From: Adineta vaga
Taxonomy: Eukaryota; Rotifera
Direction: 5' to 3'
DNA length: 64,000 nucleotides
Assembly: GCA_021613535.1 (NCBI GenBank)
Contig: CP075493.1
Coordinates: 2,542,001-2,606,000 of the forward strand
The translations under genes were made by a program, and so were the position numbers. Shown piece by piece: positions 1 through 10,660 of this stretch (its first letter is position 1; each line of letters starts with the position of its first letter). The notes below the pieces were generated by a model, which had not been told where the DNA came from, did not search any database, and saw only the letters and a program-made list of their open reading frames with translations.

Positions 1-1
1 T

Positions 2-733
2 GTTGCTGATGATGGTTACACATACGAACGAACAGCTATTACAGAATGGATAAAAAATCATCATGAAACAAGTCCTATGACACGACAAACGATTCGATTG
101 AAAGATCTAAAAACAAATCGTATCGTTAAACAATTAGCTGATCAATATCGTTCATCTTTAACATCAACTATGAGCAAAGATTTAAGTATTTTTCTTGGTA
201 ATGGTACATTATTAACTAAACAACAACAAGTACTTTTCAGTAGTCTTTTTTCAAAACCAAAAAAATGGTTATTGATATACAAAGCAACACGTGATGGTTT
301 TGGTTCAGGTGATTTCCACCGTCTTTGTAATAATCGTGGTGCTACATTAACGTTAATTCAAACAAGAAATCGTTTATCAATGAAAAAACGTCATACAATC
401 TTTGGTGGTTATACAACAATTCCATGGTCTTCTCGATATGGATTCTATCGTGATTCACAAGCGTTTTTATTTCTTTTAAATCAACATCAATTGACTCGAT
501 TTAATATTCGATCGAATGATGAAATTGCTGTGTCACATAATCTCATTTCAGGACCAATTTTTGGCTTTGATGATATTCATGTATGTCATCGATCGAATGA
601 AAATAATTTTAGTCATTCAAAATTTCCTAATTGTTACGAAGATTCAGACGCAAATGGTCTAGGAAAAAAAACATTTTCCAAAGCAAAGCATTTCTTAATC
701 AACGAAATTGAAGTCTATATGGTTGTTACATAA
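2..733 (+). CDS. U-box + TLD domain protein (3' part)
   Basis: The gene enters the window from the left: the open frame runs from base 2, so the N-terminus is missing. The first ~50 residues read as the C-terminal half of a U-box (GYTYER, then W, SPMT and a leucine/isoleucine tail), the fold that binds E2 enzymes in ubiquitin ligases. From about residue 55 to the end it reads as a TLD domain: a start like the family's (FLGNGTLLT), then GFGSGDFH and the FGGYTTIPW block, ending in the EIEVYMV strand typical of TLD C-termini. TLD proteins (Oxr1, TLDc kinases and others) are linked to oxidative-stress protection and V-ATPase binding. No intron is seen in this part. An AATAAA lies about 67 bp past the stop. 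The U-box plus TLD pairing suggests a substrate-targeting ligase; that role is inference. Confidence 0.82.
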   Translation, partial: VADDGYTYERTAITEWIKNHHETSPMTRQTIRLKDLKTNRIVKQLADQYRSSLTSTMSKDLSIFLGNGTLLTKQQQVLFSSLFSKPKKWLLIYKATRDGFGSGDFHRLCNNRGATLTLIQTRNRLSMKKRHTIFGGYTTIPWSSRYGFYRDSQAFLFLLNQHQLTRFNIRSNDEIAVSHNLISGPIFGFDDIHVCHRSNENNFSHSKFPNCYEDSDANGLGKKTFSKAKHFLINEIEVYMVVT

Positions 734-1071
734 ACTTCTTTCCTTGTGACATTTTCATTTCATGTGCAGATAAAAGCTTTCATTGTTTAGAATACTTTTA
801 ATAAAAATTCTTTTGTAATTTAATCAGACTAGTCGATAGTTATCTAACCTTATTACACAATACGATATATCTGTAGACGAAATCAATGTAGACACAGGTT
901 GTCTATGTAACACTAATTCGATTTTTTGTTCTTTGTAAAACGAAAAAAAAACAAACGAAGTCAGCCGTTTATCTTCTTTGAAAAAAAAATGTCTCGTTTT
1001 TTTTCTGGTTGGTCACAATCATTGAAGTCATAGGTGTATGTCTCGTTTGTTTTTCATATGTAACGTAAACC
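734..1071. other. intergenic, 3' UTR and promoter of next gene
   Basis: An AATAAA at 800-805 is a likely polyadenylation signal for the gene on the left. The rest is AT-rich with homopolymer runs. No coding stretch or RNA gene is seen. Confidence 0.5.
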
Positions 1072-1395
1072 ATGTCGAATAAAGTTGCTTTTACTATGAA
1101 ACTTAAAGCAAATGTTATTGATGAATACAAACGACGACATGATGAAATTTGGCCTGAACTTGTTGCATTACTTCAAGAACATGGAATATCAGATTATTCA
1201 ATCTTTCTTGATGAACCCTCATTAACTTTATTTGCTGTTCAAAAAGTTTCATCAACGACGAAATCTTCCAACGATAAATTACGTGAAAATGAAATCATGA
1301 AACGTTGGTGGAAACATATGGCTGATTTAATGGAAACTAATCCTGATCAATCGCCAGTTACACATGAACTTAAACTTGTCTTTCATATGGATTGA
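1072..1395 (+). CDS. rhaM: L-rhamnose mutarotase
   Basis: A 107-residue protein, the usual size for the family (~104), aligning end to end with bacterial RhaM. Seen: FTMKLKA near the start, the YKRRHDEIWPEL block (the His matches the residue regarded as catalytic in E. coli RhaM), the YSIFLDE strand, RWWKHMADLM, and the C-terminal NPDQSPV...EL..VF. RhaM interconverts the alpha and beta anomers of L-rhamnose and acts in the cytosol. The gene has no intron, unlike almost all neighbours, and no rhamnose catabolic gene lies nearby. Similarity to bacterial enzymes is strong, with ungapped blocks over most of the length. Horizontal origin is plausible but unproven, because eukaryotic homologues exist. 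The ATG at 1072 starts right at the conserved N-terminus. Confidence 0.9.
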   Translation: MSNKVAFTMKLKANVIDEYKRRHDEIWPELVALLQEHGISDYSIFLDEPSLTLFAVQKVSSTTKSSNDKLRENEIMKRWWKHMADLMETNPDQSPVTHELKLVFHMD

Positions 1396-1732
1396 AACTG
1401 TTTTTCTTTCTTTTTTCTTTGAAATATATTATATGCAATGGATGTCGCTAGATCAATAGTATATCGAAAAGATAATTATTGGTCAATAATTTACACCAAT
1501 GATTAGATAACACTTCCTTTGTCTTTCTATATCAACTTCATAATTGGGGATTGTCATTGTCTATGATGCATATTGCGTTGTCTAAATCTAAAGTTTAGAT
1601 CAAATGTTTTAGACTATTTGTTTCTCAGTCGGACGAATTAAAGAACAATTTTGTATAATAGTTTCGCTTTCTTGCAGATTGTCGTCAGTAATATTTGCAA
1701 TAAATTAAAAATATATACGAAAAAAAACGGCA
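1396..1732. other. intergenic
   Basis: AT-rich spacer between rhaM and the HP1 gene. No ORF, repeat or RNA gene is recognised. Confidence 0.4.
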
Positions 1733-2517
1733 ATGGGTCGACGACTTAGTGATGATAAAGATGACAAATCTAACGACAAACAAGCCACGAAAGGTTCCGA
1801 TTCCAGTTCAGATTCGAATCTTGATGAAGAAGAATTTGTCGTTGAAAAAATTCTTAAAATGCGTACAACAAAAAAAGGCAAAGTTCAATGTAAGTCTTTA
1901 TTGTTGATTGTTCTCTATTTTAATGAAATATTTTCTTTTGTTTATAGATTTACTAAAATGGAAAGGCTTTCCCGATAGTGAAAATACTTGGGTATGTATA
2001 GTAAATGACAAATGAAATCGAATTCAAATGTTTCGTTTTTATTTAGGAACCTGCAGAAAATCTCGAATGTCCAGATTTGATTGCAGCATTTATAGCTGCA
2101 CAAAAAGAAAAAGAACAAACATCGACAACAAATGGTAAACGATCTCATTCGACGTTAGCTCCGACGAAGTCAATAATAATAATACTTCACCAACAAAACG
2201 ACCACGAATTGAATTAGAACAAACAGGTTATCATCGTGGTTTAACACCTGAAATGTTAATGGGTGCAACGGATATTTACGATGGAGAACTGATGTTTTTG
2301 TATGTTTTATCTAAATAATTTCCTTTTATTTGACAACCAAACTGTTCTTTTTTTCTCTCTATCCTTTAGAGTCAAATGGAAGGGTGTAACGAAACCTGAA
2401 TTAGTTCCATCACGTATTGTGAATAAACAATCAGCTCAAATGGTTATTAAATTTTATGAAGATCGTTTAACTTGGAATTCTACAATGTCAGCAACGAATA
2501 ATAATAAAAATGTTTGA
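1733..2517 (+). CDS. heterochromatin protein 1 (chromobox)
   Basis: Exons 1733-1889, 1948-1991, 2047-about 2299 and 2370-2517. An acidic/serine N-tail is followed by a chromodomain (EEFVVEKIL; after the first intron YLLKWKGF; after the second ENTWEPAENL ending in DLIAAF). A charged hinge with a basic TKRPR patch follows, then a chromoshadow domain (RGLTPEMLMGATD, ELMFL, VKWKG, QMVIKFYEDRLTW). The full order is that of HP1/CBX1-3-5, which reads H3K9 methylation and dimerises through the shadow domain. Introns 1, 2 and the last close in phase. In the hinge the frame shifts by +1 between ~2155 and ~2225. Either 2135-2225 (91 bp, GT...AG) is an intron, giving an in-frame NGYHRGLTP join, or one base is extra in the ATA-rich tract near 2172-2185. 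Without an intron the hinge would keep the basic patch. Confidence 0.9.
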
Positions 2518-3245
2518 AAAAAAATATTGAACATTGCTTTGTTTTCTATTTGTTTATTATAAATTGTCTGTTTTCGTTCAGAATGTGTTTATTCTCATAA
2601 TAGTATACACATATAGCTGATTTTTCGGTTTTCTTTCTCTTTCTCTTCTCGTTTAATGTTGTTCCTGATCGTCTGTGTCATGTGATCGGATTTTGTTGTA
2701 TATTTTTCTTTAAGAAAAAAAAAACTACCAAAAAGATAGGATTCAAAGACTTCTAACAGAAAAACGAGAGAAGTAGCGTTTATACCTCCTTGAAATTGTT
2801 GTATTTTTCTTTTTTCTTTCGTGTATGATATTAGATCTACGCTGTGAAATAAAAACCCTTTTATATGTTAGAATTATTTTTACATTCTTATCTTCGATTA
2901 TCAAAAGATTTTTCGACTTGTTTTTACGCAAAAAATGTTCTCAATGTCGACTATTTCCCATTGACGAGAAAATGTTCGCAATATATTATTCACACATGGA
3001 ATTAAACAAAACGATCATATACAGTAAGACAAGATGTATCAGACAAGAAAAGGAATGTATAAACGCATACGTAGATATAATATTAATAAATAAAGATAAA
3101 AGATTGTCGAGAAAAAGAACTAAAGTTCATGAATTTACAGTAGAGAAAAAAAAGGGTTTGATTTCGCAATCTTTTCTTCGAAAAATCAGTACTGATAGAT
3201 ATGGCAACAAAAAATGATACAGATGAATACTAAAGAGATTAGATT
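2518..3245. other. convergent 3' UTR region
   Basis: Lies between the stops of HP1 (plus) and SPOP (minus). The sequence is AT-rich; long ORFs on both strands have no family resemblance and no splice continuity with either gene. Confidence 0.4.
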
Positions 3246-4739
3246 TTATACAGTTCTTTGTTTTTTACGTGGTGGACAAATAATATTATTTTGTAAGGAA
3301 GCCATGGCTTTGTATACGTCAGCTAATAGATGTGGATGAGTACATATCATTGTTTGAAAACCGTTTGTTTCTAAGACATCTAAATAAAATCAAAATTGAT
3401 AAATATTTCTTTGTTTTTTTGTTGAAAATCTCGAGTTTCTACCTTGTGGATGTGTATTGATAAAATCAATAGCTTGTTGTCGTAATTGTGTTGCTGAATG
3501 TAAATCAGCAAGTATGAGTGTATCAGCAACATTATCTTTATCAATTGTTGTACATAAAGTTTCTTCACATTGAACTTTAAGTCTTTCCAAACAATATTTA
3601 TCAGAAGCAGGTAAAAGTGCATCAGCTAATTTTTCCATATTTTGTGTTTTACCTGTATAAATAAAACGAAGAATTTCTAACATTATATCACCATCAATAT
3701 CTTCAATAAAGACACGTGAACGTTCGTTTTCCAGCATTTTATGTTCGAACATAGCTTGAAATACTTTCGAACGAGCACTAAGTATCGCTTTATGCACAGG
3801 AAATTCACGATGACCACAAACAAGTGTCACATCTGAATAAACAGGATTATCCAATAATGAAAGAAAATCATCACTTAAACGACATTCAGGAATTTTGAAC
3901 TAAAAAAAAATATAAGACGTAATTGTTTCTTTTTTATCATGATCTTGAATAAATAGTTTTTCTGTTATTGATATTTACATACCGGATTAATTTGTGTTTG
4001 TCCAGAAGTATTAATACTATCAGCAACGACACTAACTTCACAAAATAAAGTTAATTTATCATCAGGTAATAATCCATTTGCTTCATCAATTAAAAAGTCT
4101 CGTCGAATAAATTTTTTAAATCCCCAATCTTTTCCTAAAAACATTTTTCAATTAGATTAGTTTGAAAAATCAAAGAAAATACTTTTGAATATTACCTTGA
4201 ACGAATCGATAAGCTCGTTGTGATTCCATAGCTTTTGTTTCGTCACCTTTGGCATTGAGAATGGAAAATTTAAATTTAGCACGTGTTTCACATTTACTAT
4301 TTGGTGCAGCAACTAATAGAAGATAAAGCGATAAATAATCTTTCGATTCTTCATCAAGTCCTTTTGGATTTAGACGTAAACACCATTTTAATTTATCATT
4401 AGCATTCGCTGAAAATGATGAAGATTTCAATGCTTCACCCATTTCTTCTCGACAAAATGAAAAATTATTGATTGTCCAATTAAATGAAAACTAATGATAA
4501 AAAAAGAAAGAACAAATCAAATAGTTCGAAATCATATAATTTCAACATACTTTAATCACTTTGACACTTGTTAAACACCACGATTCTGAAACAGGTTGAC
4601 TAAATGTATGAATTGGTTGTTGGAGATTTTGTGTAGGTAGAACGATATTATCACCGTTCATACTTCCAGGAATGTAATGAATCGATGGTGATGGTGCTCG
4701 TACAACAACGATATTTTGCGGAGAATCAGGAAGCATCAT
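3246..4739 (-). CDS. SPOP: SPOP-like MATH-BTB adaptor of Cullin-3 ligase
   Basis: Five exons on the minus strand: 4739-4551, 4490-4196, 4134-3983, 3899-3443, 3379-3246; all junctions close in phase. An N-terminal tail of ~45 residues, longer than in human SPOP, is followed by the MATH domain ([76 protein letters not shown]). A BTB domain follows ([31 protein letters not shown]) and a C-terminal BACK-like helix pair with DVLETNGF and a basic PPRKKQR tail resembling the nuclear signal of human SPOP. The protein recruits substrates to CUL3-RBX1 in the nucleus. It is about 408 residues against 374 in human, the excess being N-terminal. Near-identity in the MATH block makes the assignment firm. 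Confidence 0.95.
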
Positions 4740-5808
4740 TTGTTAAAGAGACTATTTTGTATATTAAATGCAGTACAAGGACACACACACACCAATGAAG
4801 ATGAGAAAAATCTATTTAAAATAAGAAGGAAAAAAAACACACGAGACTTTACGCGCGATATGATTTTTTTTCAAAACGGCGAACAAAACAAATGAATAGT
4901 ACAGGAACGAAAGAAAAAATTGACCAGTATATATTCATCAACGGTCAATCACTCACACACTTGTATTTGAGTGAGATACATACAAAATGAGTATGTGAAT
5001 CATCAAAATGAATGATTGATCAAAATTAATTTTTGACAGACAATTTTTTAAAGATAAAATATTCCAAACAAAGTTTTTCATTTATAATTTACGTTATATT
5101 TAATATTATTTTAATTTCATTTTGAGCGAACTCTTTTGACCGTTTTCATTGGTTTATATATCGACCAATGTAAATGATTAACTTTGACTTTTCATTATTA
5201 GTATTATTATTAAAGTTACACATGCCTATCTTATAAACAGGTATAAGCTTCGTTCAAACACGCCCACTATCCTATCGATATATTGATTGGTTTGAAAGAT
5301 CGACGAGTGAATAGGGAATGTATCTTAGTCGCAATAAAAAACAAGTTTTCTTTGATGAACTGAATGACTTCTAATGTGGGTCATAGCATAGTATAGAAGA
5401 TAGTGAGAATAACATTTTGCTTAGGTAGAACGATGCAAATGCAAACGAGTAAAATTAATATAAGACGTAAATATATAACAGATGAATTAAATATGAGAAA
5501 CATCTAATGATCAAGATATTGAAATGTAGAGTAAGTTGAACAACAAATAGAAATTTCGTCATCTTTTCAATAAATTATGAATTAATGTGGTATGATAGGT
5601 AAACAGAATTACAAGAACCTTTCATTGTCACCATCAAACGCAATGACTTGATATTCAATTTTCAGACAAACATTCGTAATTTTGAGTATTATAGTCAATA
5701 TGAGTCATATAAGAACATTGTTTTTTTCTCATGGTAATAGATAGAAGAGAATAATAATGAGAAAATGCTATTTTTAGATTTAAATTTGCTTATTTTTATA
5801 CAAGAAAA
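4740..5808. other. divergent promoter region (SPOP / SDHD)
   Basis: About 1 kb between two head-to-head genes. It contains a short CA run near 4784-4792. No ORF or RNA gene is recognised. It is a candidate shared regulatory region by position only. Confidence 0.4.
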
Positions 5809-6479
5809 ATGAGCTTTAACAGTATGCGTGGTTTCCGTCCAATATTTCGACCTCTTCATCCATCTATGTTTACTTCTTATTTCCTTGGAGGACCATCATC
5901 GGTAATATTACTATTTAATTGTTTTTCACATATCATCTCTATCGATTTCTCTCCTATAGAAAACAATGATATCAACAGTTAGTGGAACAGATATTCAACC
6001 TTTATATATACCACATCCTCAACAACCATTGATCGGTTTGAATAGTGCCAATGCATTTGATCATTGGAAAATTGAACGAGTGATAGCTGTTGCAATGCTT
6101 GCTATCATTCCAGGTTCATTTGTTTATGATTCGATATTTATGAATTATTTATTGGCTATCTCACTTGCTCTACATGCACATTGGGGTAATTGATTATAAT
6201 AATCTTTCTATGATCATTTTACAAGATTTTCTTTCTTTTCATATTTAGGAATGGACAGTGCATTACTTGATTATTGTCCAAGAAAAGCATTACCTTTAGC
6301 GAATGTGATTCGACATTTACTTACAGTTGTTTCTTTTCTTGGTCTTTGGTAAGGATTTTGATTTTGGTTCTTAATTTTGAAATAATTCTTGCTTTTTTAC
6401 TTTTAATAATAGTTATTTTAATTATAACGATATGGGTATAACAAGAGCATTGAAAGCACTTTGGAGTATTATATATTAA
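5809..6479 (+). CDS. SDHD: succinate dehydrogenase cytochrome b small subunit
   Basis: Exons 5809-5901, 5960-6185, 6249-6348 and 6413-6479, giving 161 residues with all phases consistent. A basic N-terminus fits a mitochondrial presequence. The family core then follows: HWKIERVIAVAMLAIIP (first membrane helix with the conserved HW..ER), LALHAHWGMDSALLDYCP (haem/quinone region, second helix), and LGLCYFNYNDMGITRALKALW (third helix and tail; human has GLCYFNYHDVGI). CybS anchors complex II in the mitochondrial inner membrane and helps form the ubiquinone site. The conserved Tyr of the D-Y-P-like segment (LLDYCP) is present. Identity is firm. Confidence 0.95.
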
Positions 6480-7389
6480 GCTATCTACTAGTTTTATTTT
6501 GTATAAATAGAAATCTGCATAAAACTTTAGTGAATTTATCTCTCTTTTTAATTTGTTGTGAGATTTCGCATCTGTTGTTCTTTTTCTTTGTTCGATTCAA
6601 TAAACATCAGAAGAGATATCTCAGCTGTCGAAATCTTTATTTTAAGAGGAATTGCTCATCATGTGATACAGTGACATTAGTTACTGTTTCAATTCTGCAG
6701 TTGTCATCCTTGTCTTTTCTTTTCTTTCTACTATAGGAATATTGCAGGAGAATATCCCACATAGGTCCTAGATTTCTTATGTCATATCTCTGTATATATA
6801 GAGATGGTTTTTCTTCGTGAAGTAATCAAAAACTTAAGGGTGGTGGGTTCATACCCCGGAGTTCTTTTGACCTCTAAGAAGCATCTATTCTGATTTGTAT
6901 CCAACTGATATTAAACTCACCACGCCCCTCCTCTGAAGGGGTGGCTCTATGCATATTTTGTTTTTTTTTACGGGAAAAATGGCCAAAACTTGGGCTTCAC
7001 TTTCCGTAGCATTATATAGGACTCCGGCTCTTTTGTTTTTAGGGCGGCTATGCACAGAAAAAAGGAATAAGAGAATCATTGTTTTATCCAATAATGTATC
7101 TGGAATAAACGATGTTCTATAGATATTTCTGCACAGTTTTTAAAGACTATTCTAGTAAAATTTCTAGGGTGAATGTAGTGTGGGTTAAGAGTATAGTCCG
7201 GCTCCATAGATGGCGACTATATGATCAATGCTCAATTCATCTGTTGGGCAATAATTCTTACAAAGTAGTTATTCATTCAATGCACATAAAGAATGATTTA
7301 AGCAATTCTATTTGTTAACTCAAATTTACCTTTTTTTTGTCTGATTACGGCCGTATACGTTCACACTATTATATTTTGTATACGATTCA
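6480..7389. other. intergenic with a decayed, GC-richer insert
   Basis: From about 6838 to 7060 the base composition changes: runs of CCCC/GGGG, ACCACGCCCC and CCGGCTC contrast with the AT-rich flanks, and a frame stays open on the minus strand (6885-7091) without recognisable protein. This looks like an old inserted element, perhaps the end of a transposon, but no terminal repeat or target duplication could be matched. The rest is plain AT-rich spacer. Confidence 0.35.
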
Positions 7390-7968
7390 ATGATTATCAA
7401 TACTCGATTGGAAGATTTATCAAATGAAATCTTTTTCGAAATTTTACGTCATTTACATGCTATTGACATTTTTTATTTATTCACTTGTCTCAATTCTCGT
7501 TTTTTATTGATTCTAAAGTCAATTCATCTTCATGTGATTATTTCTGGTGATCATCGTCGTCGTCAAGTTGAGTTTCTATCAAATCATTTGAAATTCCATT
7601 CTCATCAAGTCATTTCATTTAAGATTCATGATAAAATTCGTGATCAAGTAAATGTCAGTGAATTTCTTTTTACTCAACATCAATTTATCAATCTTTTTTC
7701 TTGTACATTTGTTTCAATGACTTCATCATCGAATTCAAATCTTGTTATTGAACAGCTATCAAAATTGACTAAGATTGTTTGGATTCATATTATTCAATCG
7801 AATGATGCCGAAGATGATATGCTTAACAAATTTGATGCTCAGAAGTTAAGTCAACTAGTATTGATTAATCCTTCATTAGATGGTGGAGCAATTGAATGTA
7901 AATATTCATTAGTACCGTTATTACCGCTTGTTGCAATGTCATCGAAAACTGCTGGAAGACTTTATTAA
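7390..7968 (+). CDS. F-box protein, C-terminally short
   Basis: A 192-residue intronless frame. Residues ~7-45 are an F-box (LEDLSNEIFFEILRHL, then AIDIFYLFTCLNSRF), which binds Skp1. The rest has the leucine-rich, loosely repeated character of the large F-box families of rotifers, such as the 523-residue gene at 48818-50441. It ends abruptly after a short hydrophobic stretch, at roughly a third of the usual length. It sits next to a truncated CutA and in a decayed region, so it may be a pseudogene or a shortened paralogue. No downstream exon continuing the repeats was found. Confidence 0.6.
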   Translation: MIINTRLEDLSNEIFFEILRHLHAIDIFYLFTCLNSRFLLILKSIHLHVIISGDHRRRQVEFLSNHLKFHSHQVISFKIHDKIRDQVNVSEFLFTQHQFINLFSCTFVSMTSSSNSNLVIEQLSKLTKIVWIHIIQSNDAEDDMLNKFDAQKLSQLVLINPSLDGGAIECKYSLVPLLPLVAMSSKTAGRLY

Positions 7969-8163
7969 CATTCATCGCTCTTCTTTTTTTTTTAACAAAA
8001 CAAAACACATTCTCTTTCTTCGCTTTTTTCTATGTATTTTTATTGAAAATTGATAAAAGATGTAATTCGGCGAGTTTCATTGTTTCTTCTAGATACTAAT
8101 GGTTTCTTTTCTTCTGCGTTAATTTTATATCATATTTACTCACAGATAATTATAAAACGATCA

Positions 8164-8373
8164 ATGGCTTCAATAGGTTCCACTGAATATTCAGCTTGTT
8201 TAACAACTGTATCAAACGGTGAAGAAGCACGAAAATTATCTCGATTAATTGTTCAATCCCATCTTAGTGCTTGCGTGAATATTATTCCCAATATTCGTTC
8301 TGTTTATGAATGGAAATCAATGATTCATGAGGATAATGAATTTATTTTATTAATTAAAACAAAAAAAAGTTAA
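8164..8373 (+). pseudogene. CutA1 divalent-cation tolerance protein, truncated
   Basis: The first ~65 residues match the start of CutA1: a beta strand with YSACLTTVSN, the EEARKLSRLIVQSHLSACVNI helix-strand unit, SVYEWKSMIHEDNE and FILLIKTK. CutA1 is a small trimeric protein of ~110 residues. Here a stop follows directly after IKTKK, so the final ~40 residues (the HPY...P segment and the aromatic C-terminus) are missing. I read all three forward frames down to 8950 and did not find them. The frame is open upstream to 8050 with a possible acceptor at ~8150, so a 5' exon could exist. A broken copy is the best reading; a missed distant 3' exon is the alternative. Confidence 0.65.
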
Positions 8374-9077
8374 AATGAGATGTCTTTTTTTCTATTTTCT
8401 TTGGTCTACAAAAACATCGTGGATGCTGAGAAAATAGAAGCATGTATATCAATCATTTCATTTCAGAGGCAACAAGGAGAAAAGAGTTTGAATGAAATTG
8501 ATATTCTTCCGGATCTAATCCAACACTTTATAAAAGAGAAGATTGAAAATTGATAAAAAATTATGTTATCATAAAATATCTCAATATAAAACATGCTTTC
8601 TTCTTAGTTTTAGGAGACTTTCTCTCTGTCGAAATGTTCGATCTTGAGTGAATTATAGAATATTCGTAATTAAAGATGTTCGATGACAGTACACTTTATC
8701 AAAACATCTGAGAATTCATTTGCTTAATTCATACATCCAGCTGAAGGTTTGTATGTGTTATAAATGTGTTGAATAAGACATGGACAGTTTCAAGAATATA
8801 ATAATATAGAGTTTCCTAGAGTTGATTTCACATGTTCGAGAGAATGGTACATTACAATATTTTTTATCATTGTTAATAGGAAACGAAATTCACGTATTTT
8901 GATTCAGTAAGATTTTCTAATCAGAGTTCTTTCTCAAACCTGATCTATGGCAGAGATTCTAGTAAACTCAATTCAGCCTCACAAATTTTTACATTTTCTT
9001 GCGAGAAATTCAGTTGATCTTTATTCTTTGATCTCGCAATGCAGAGGAGTGATCATTTTTTTTTCATTAAAAGAGAA
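8374..9077. other. non-coding stretch after truncated CutA
   Basis: There is a short coding-like frame at about 8466-8555 ending in TGA, with no family resemblance. Nothing else is seen. Confidence 0.3.
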
Positions 9078-9418
9078 GTGTCGCTCTGGCAGATCAGTGT
9101 TGCCACCGATCCACACGATTTCGTCATCGCAACATGTATTTTTCCGTAATGGTATTTACCTCTTGGTAAGTTGTAATAAGCAATTTGTCCAGATGAGGTG
9201 TGGAGCAAGACGTTTTGATTGTCTCTATATCTATTATTTTGGAAGAAGCAAACGAAAAGTGCAAAGTGTAGAGACAGCGCAGATGTCATGCTTCACACAT
9301 CATGCAGACAAGTTGCTTATTACAACTTACCAAGAGGTAAATACCATTACGGAAAAATACATGTTGCGATGACGAAATCGTGTGGATCGGTGGCAACACT
9401 GATCTGCCAGAGCAACAC
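9078..9418. repeat. fold-back (inverted repeat) element
   Basis: The left arm 9078-9189 and right arm 9307-9418 are reverse complements over 112 bp with only two mismatches by eye. The 117-bp middle (9190-9306) also pairs loosely around position 9248, so the whole ~340 bp could form one long hairpin. Arm sequence is unlike the surrounding genes. The near-perfect arms mean a young inversion-duplication, a fold-back transposon/MITE, or a hairpin RNA locus. No clear target-site duplication was found at the outer edges, which are T-rich on the left and A-rich on the right. ORFs on both strands here are mirror images caused by the repeat. Confidence 0.9.
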
Positions 9419-10660
9419 TCTGATCTAAAATAAAATTGACATCTATAGATGATTGATGTAGATAGTGTCGACTTCATTACTATGTTATAATATCTGTTAC
9501 AAGTTTAAAGACTATAAAAGTTCATTAAACATGCCTATACGAGGTTTTGTGATTAAGATCATAGATAAGATGTCACTTGAATGATCAATATTTATTTTCT
9601 TTCGGATATCGATTCACATAGTTCACTAAAACAAGTGTATTTTCGATGAACTCAAAATGATATGAAGAAAAGCCACTCAATATTTATATAGAATTTTGTT
9701 CCAATATCTTATAAAAATCATCGATCATTCTTCAATATATTTCAGTTGATTGTATTCTATCTTGAGAGTAGTGGCGTAACCAGGGTAGGGCATGAGTAGT
9801 CGCCGCCCATCCACCGGTAGTTTTTAAAAAGCGAGTTTTTAGAACAAAATACACATGGCACGATGAATATTGTCGCAGGTAGTTTGTATGTCACATTTCA
9901 ATTCCGTGAAGATTATGCTAACAGCTTTTTCCGATCAAGTTAAGACCAACTAAGAAAACAACTCAGTATAAATCCATGTCCGTCCAATCAGACATGATAT
10001 TGTGTTGATTTATGACATCATGAATGTGTTAACAGTTTAATTGTAGTTCCACTCAAAGGGACTATTGTGTACAAAAGTAAGATACGATAGATAATCTGTT
10101 TCTTTGTCGGAAGCATGATATCATTAGTTGCGACAGAATAAACCGAAGATTCTACTTCAAAGTCCAGTGTTGTCTGCATTCGTTAAAGAATTCGGTCAAC
10201 ATTCAATTACATCAAGCTTTGTTTTTTAAATCTTTATAATTCAGTGCAATACAGATGACATTCTTCAGACTTTGAGAAATCTCCATTACTCTCGCTTACA
10301 TCCAGCAGTTTAGATCACGAGTTACTGCCTGAGCAATGTATGACAAATCTTTCTTGCGATCGATTGTCTTGTTGAACTTTTCTATGTCATTAAAACTATC
10401 GTGCCTAGACTGATTGCTTATGGAAACAAAGAATAAACAATGTGACCGTTGAGAACTATCTTATACTTTTGTTCAATATATAAAAATTCGAGCCATATTT
10501 CGCGTTGATAAAATTTCAGCGAGTTCTATTATATGAGTTGAAAATTGATATTGAACAGAATTCAATCAAATATTCTACATCCCAATCAGAAAAAAAAACT
10601 CGAAGCATAGAAAGATTAGTCCACTGTTAACAACACATGAACTGTGATTGTTTGCTGCAT
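9419..10660. other. intergenic with transposon-like motif
   Basis: Around 9772-9830 the AGTGGCGTAACCAGGG motif and a GC-richer tail resemble termini of DNA transposons seen in many animals (from memory). No matching end or transposase was found nearby. The rest is AT-rich without coding signal. Confidence 0.3.

Noticed and set aside
2825-3217. 130-codon plus-strand ORF between HP1 and SPOP
   Set aside because: Lys/Arg-rich AT-driven composition, no family resemblance, located in the convergent 3' UTRs.
6840-6870. tRNA-like T-arm (GGGTTCATACCCC)
   Set aside because: No matching acceptor stem, D-arm or anticodon arm could be placed upstream.
9053-9428. Two overlapping ORFs on opposite strands with near-identical protein ends
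   Set aside because: They are mirror images created by the inverted repeat, not a gene family.
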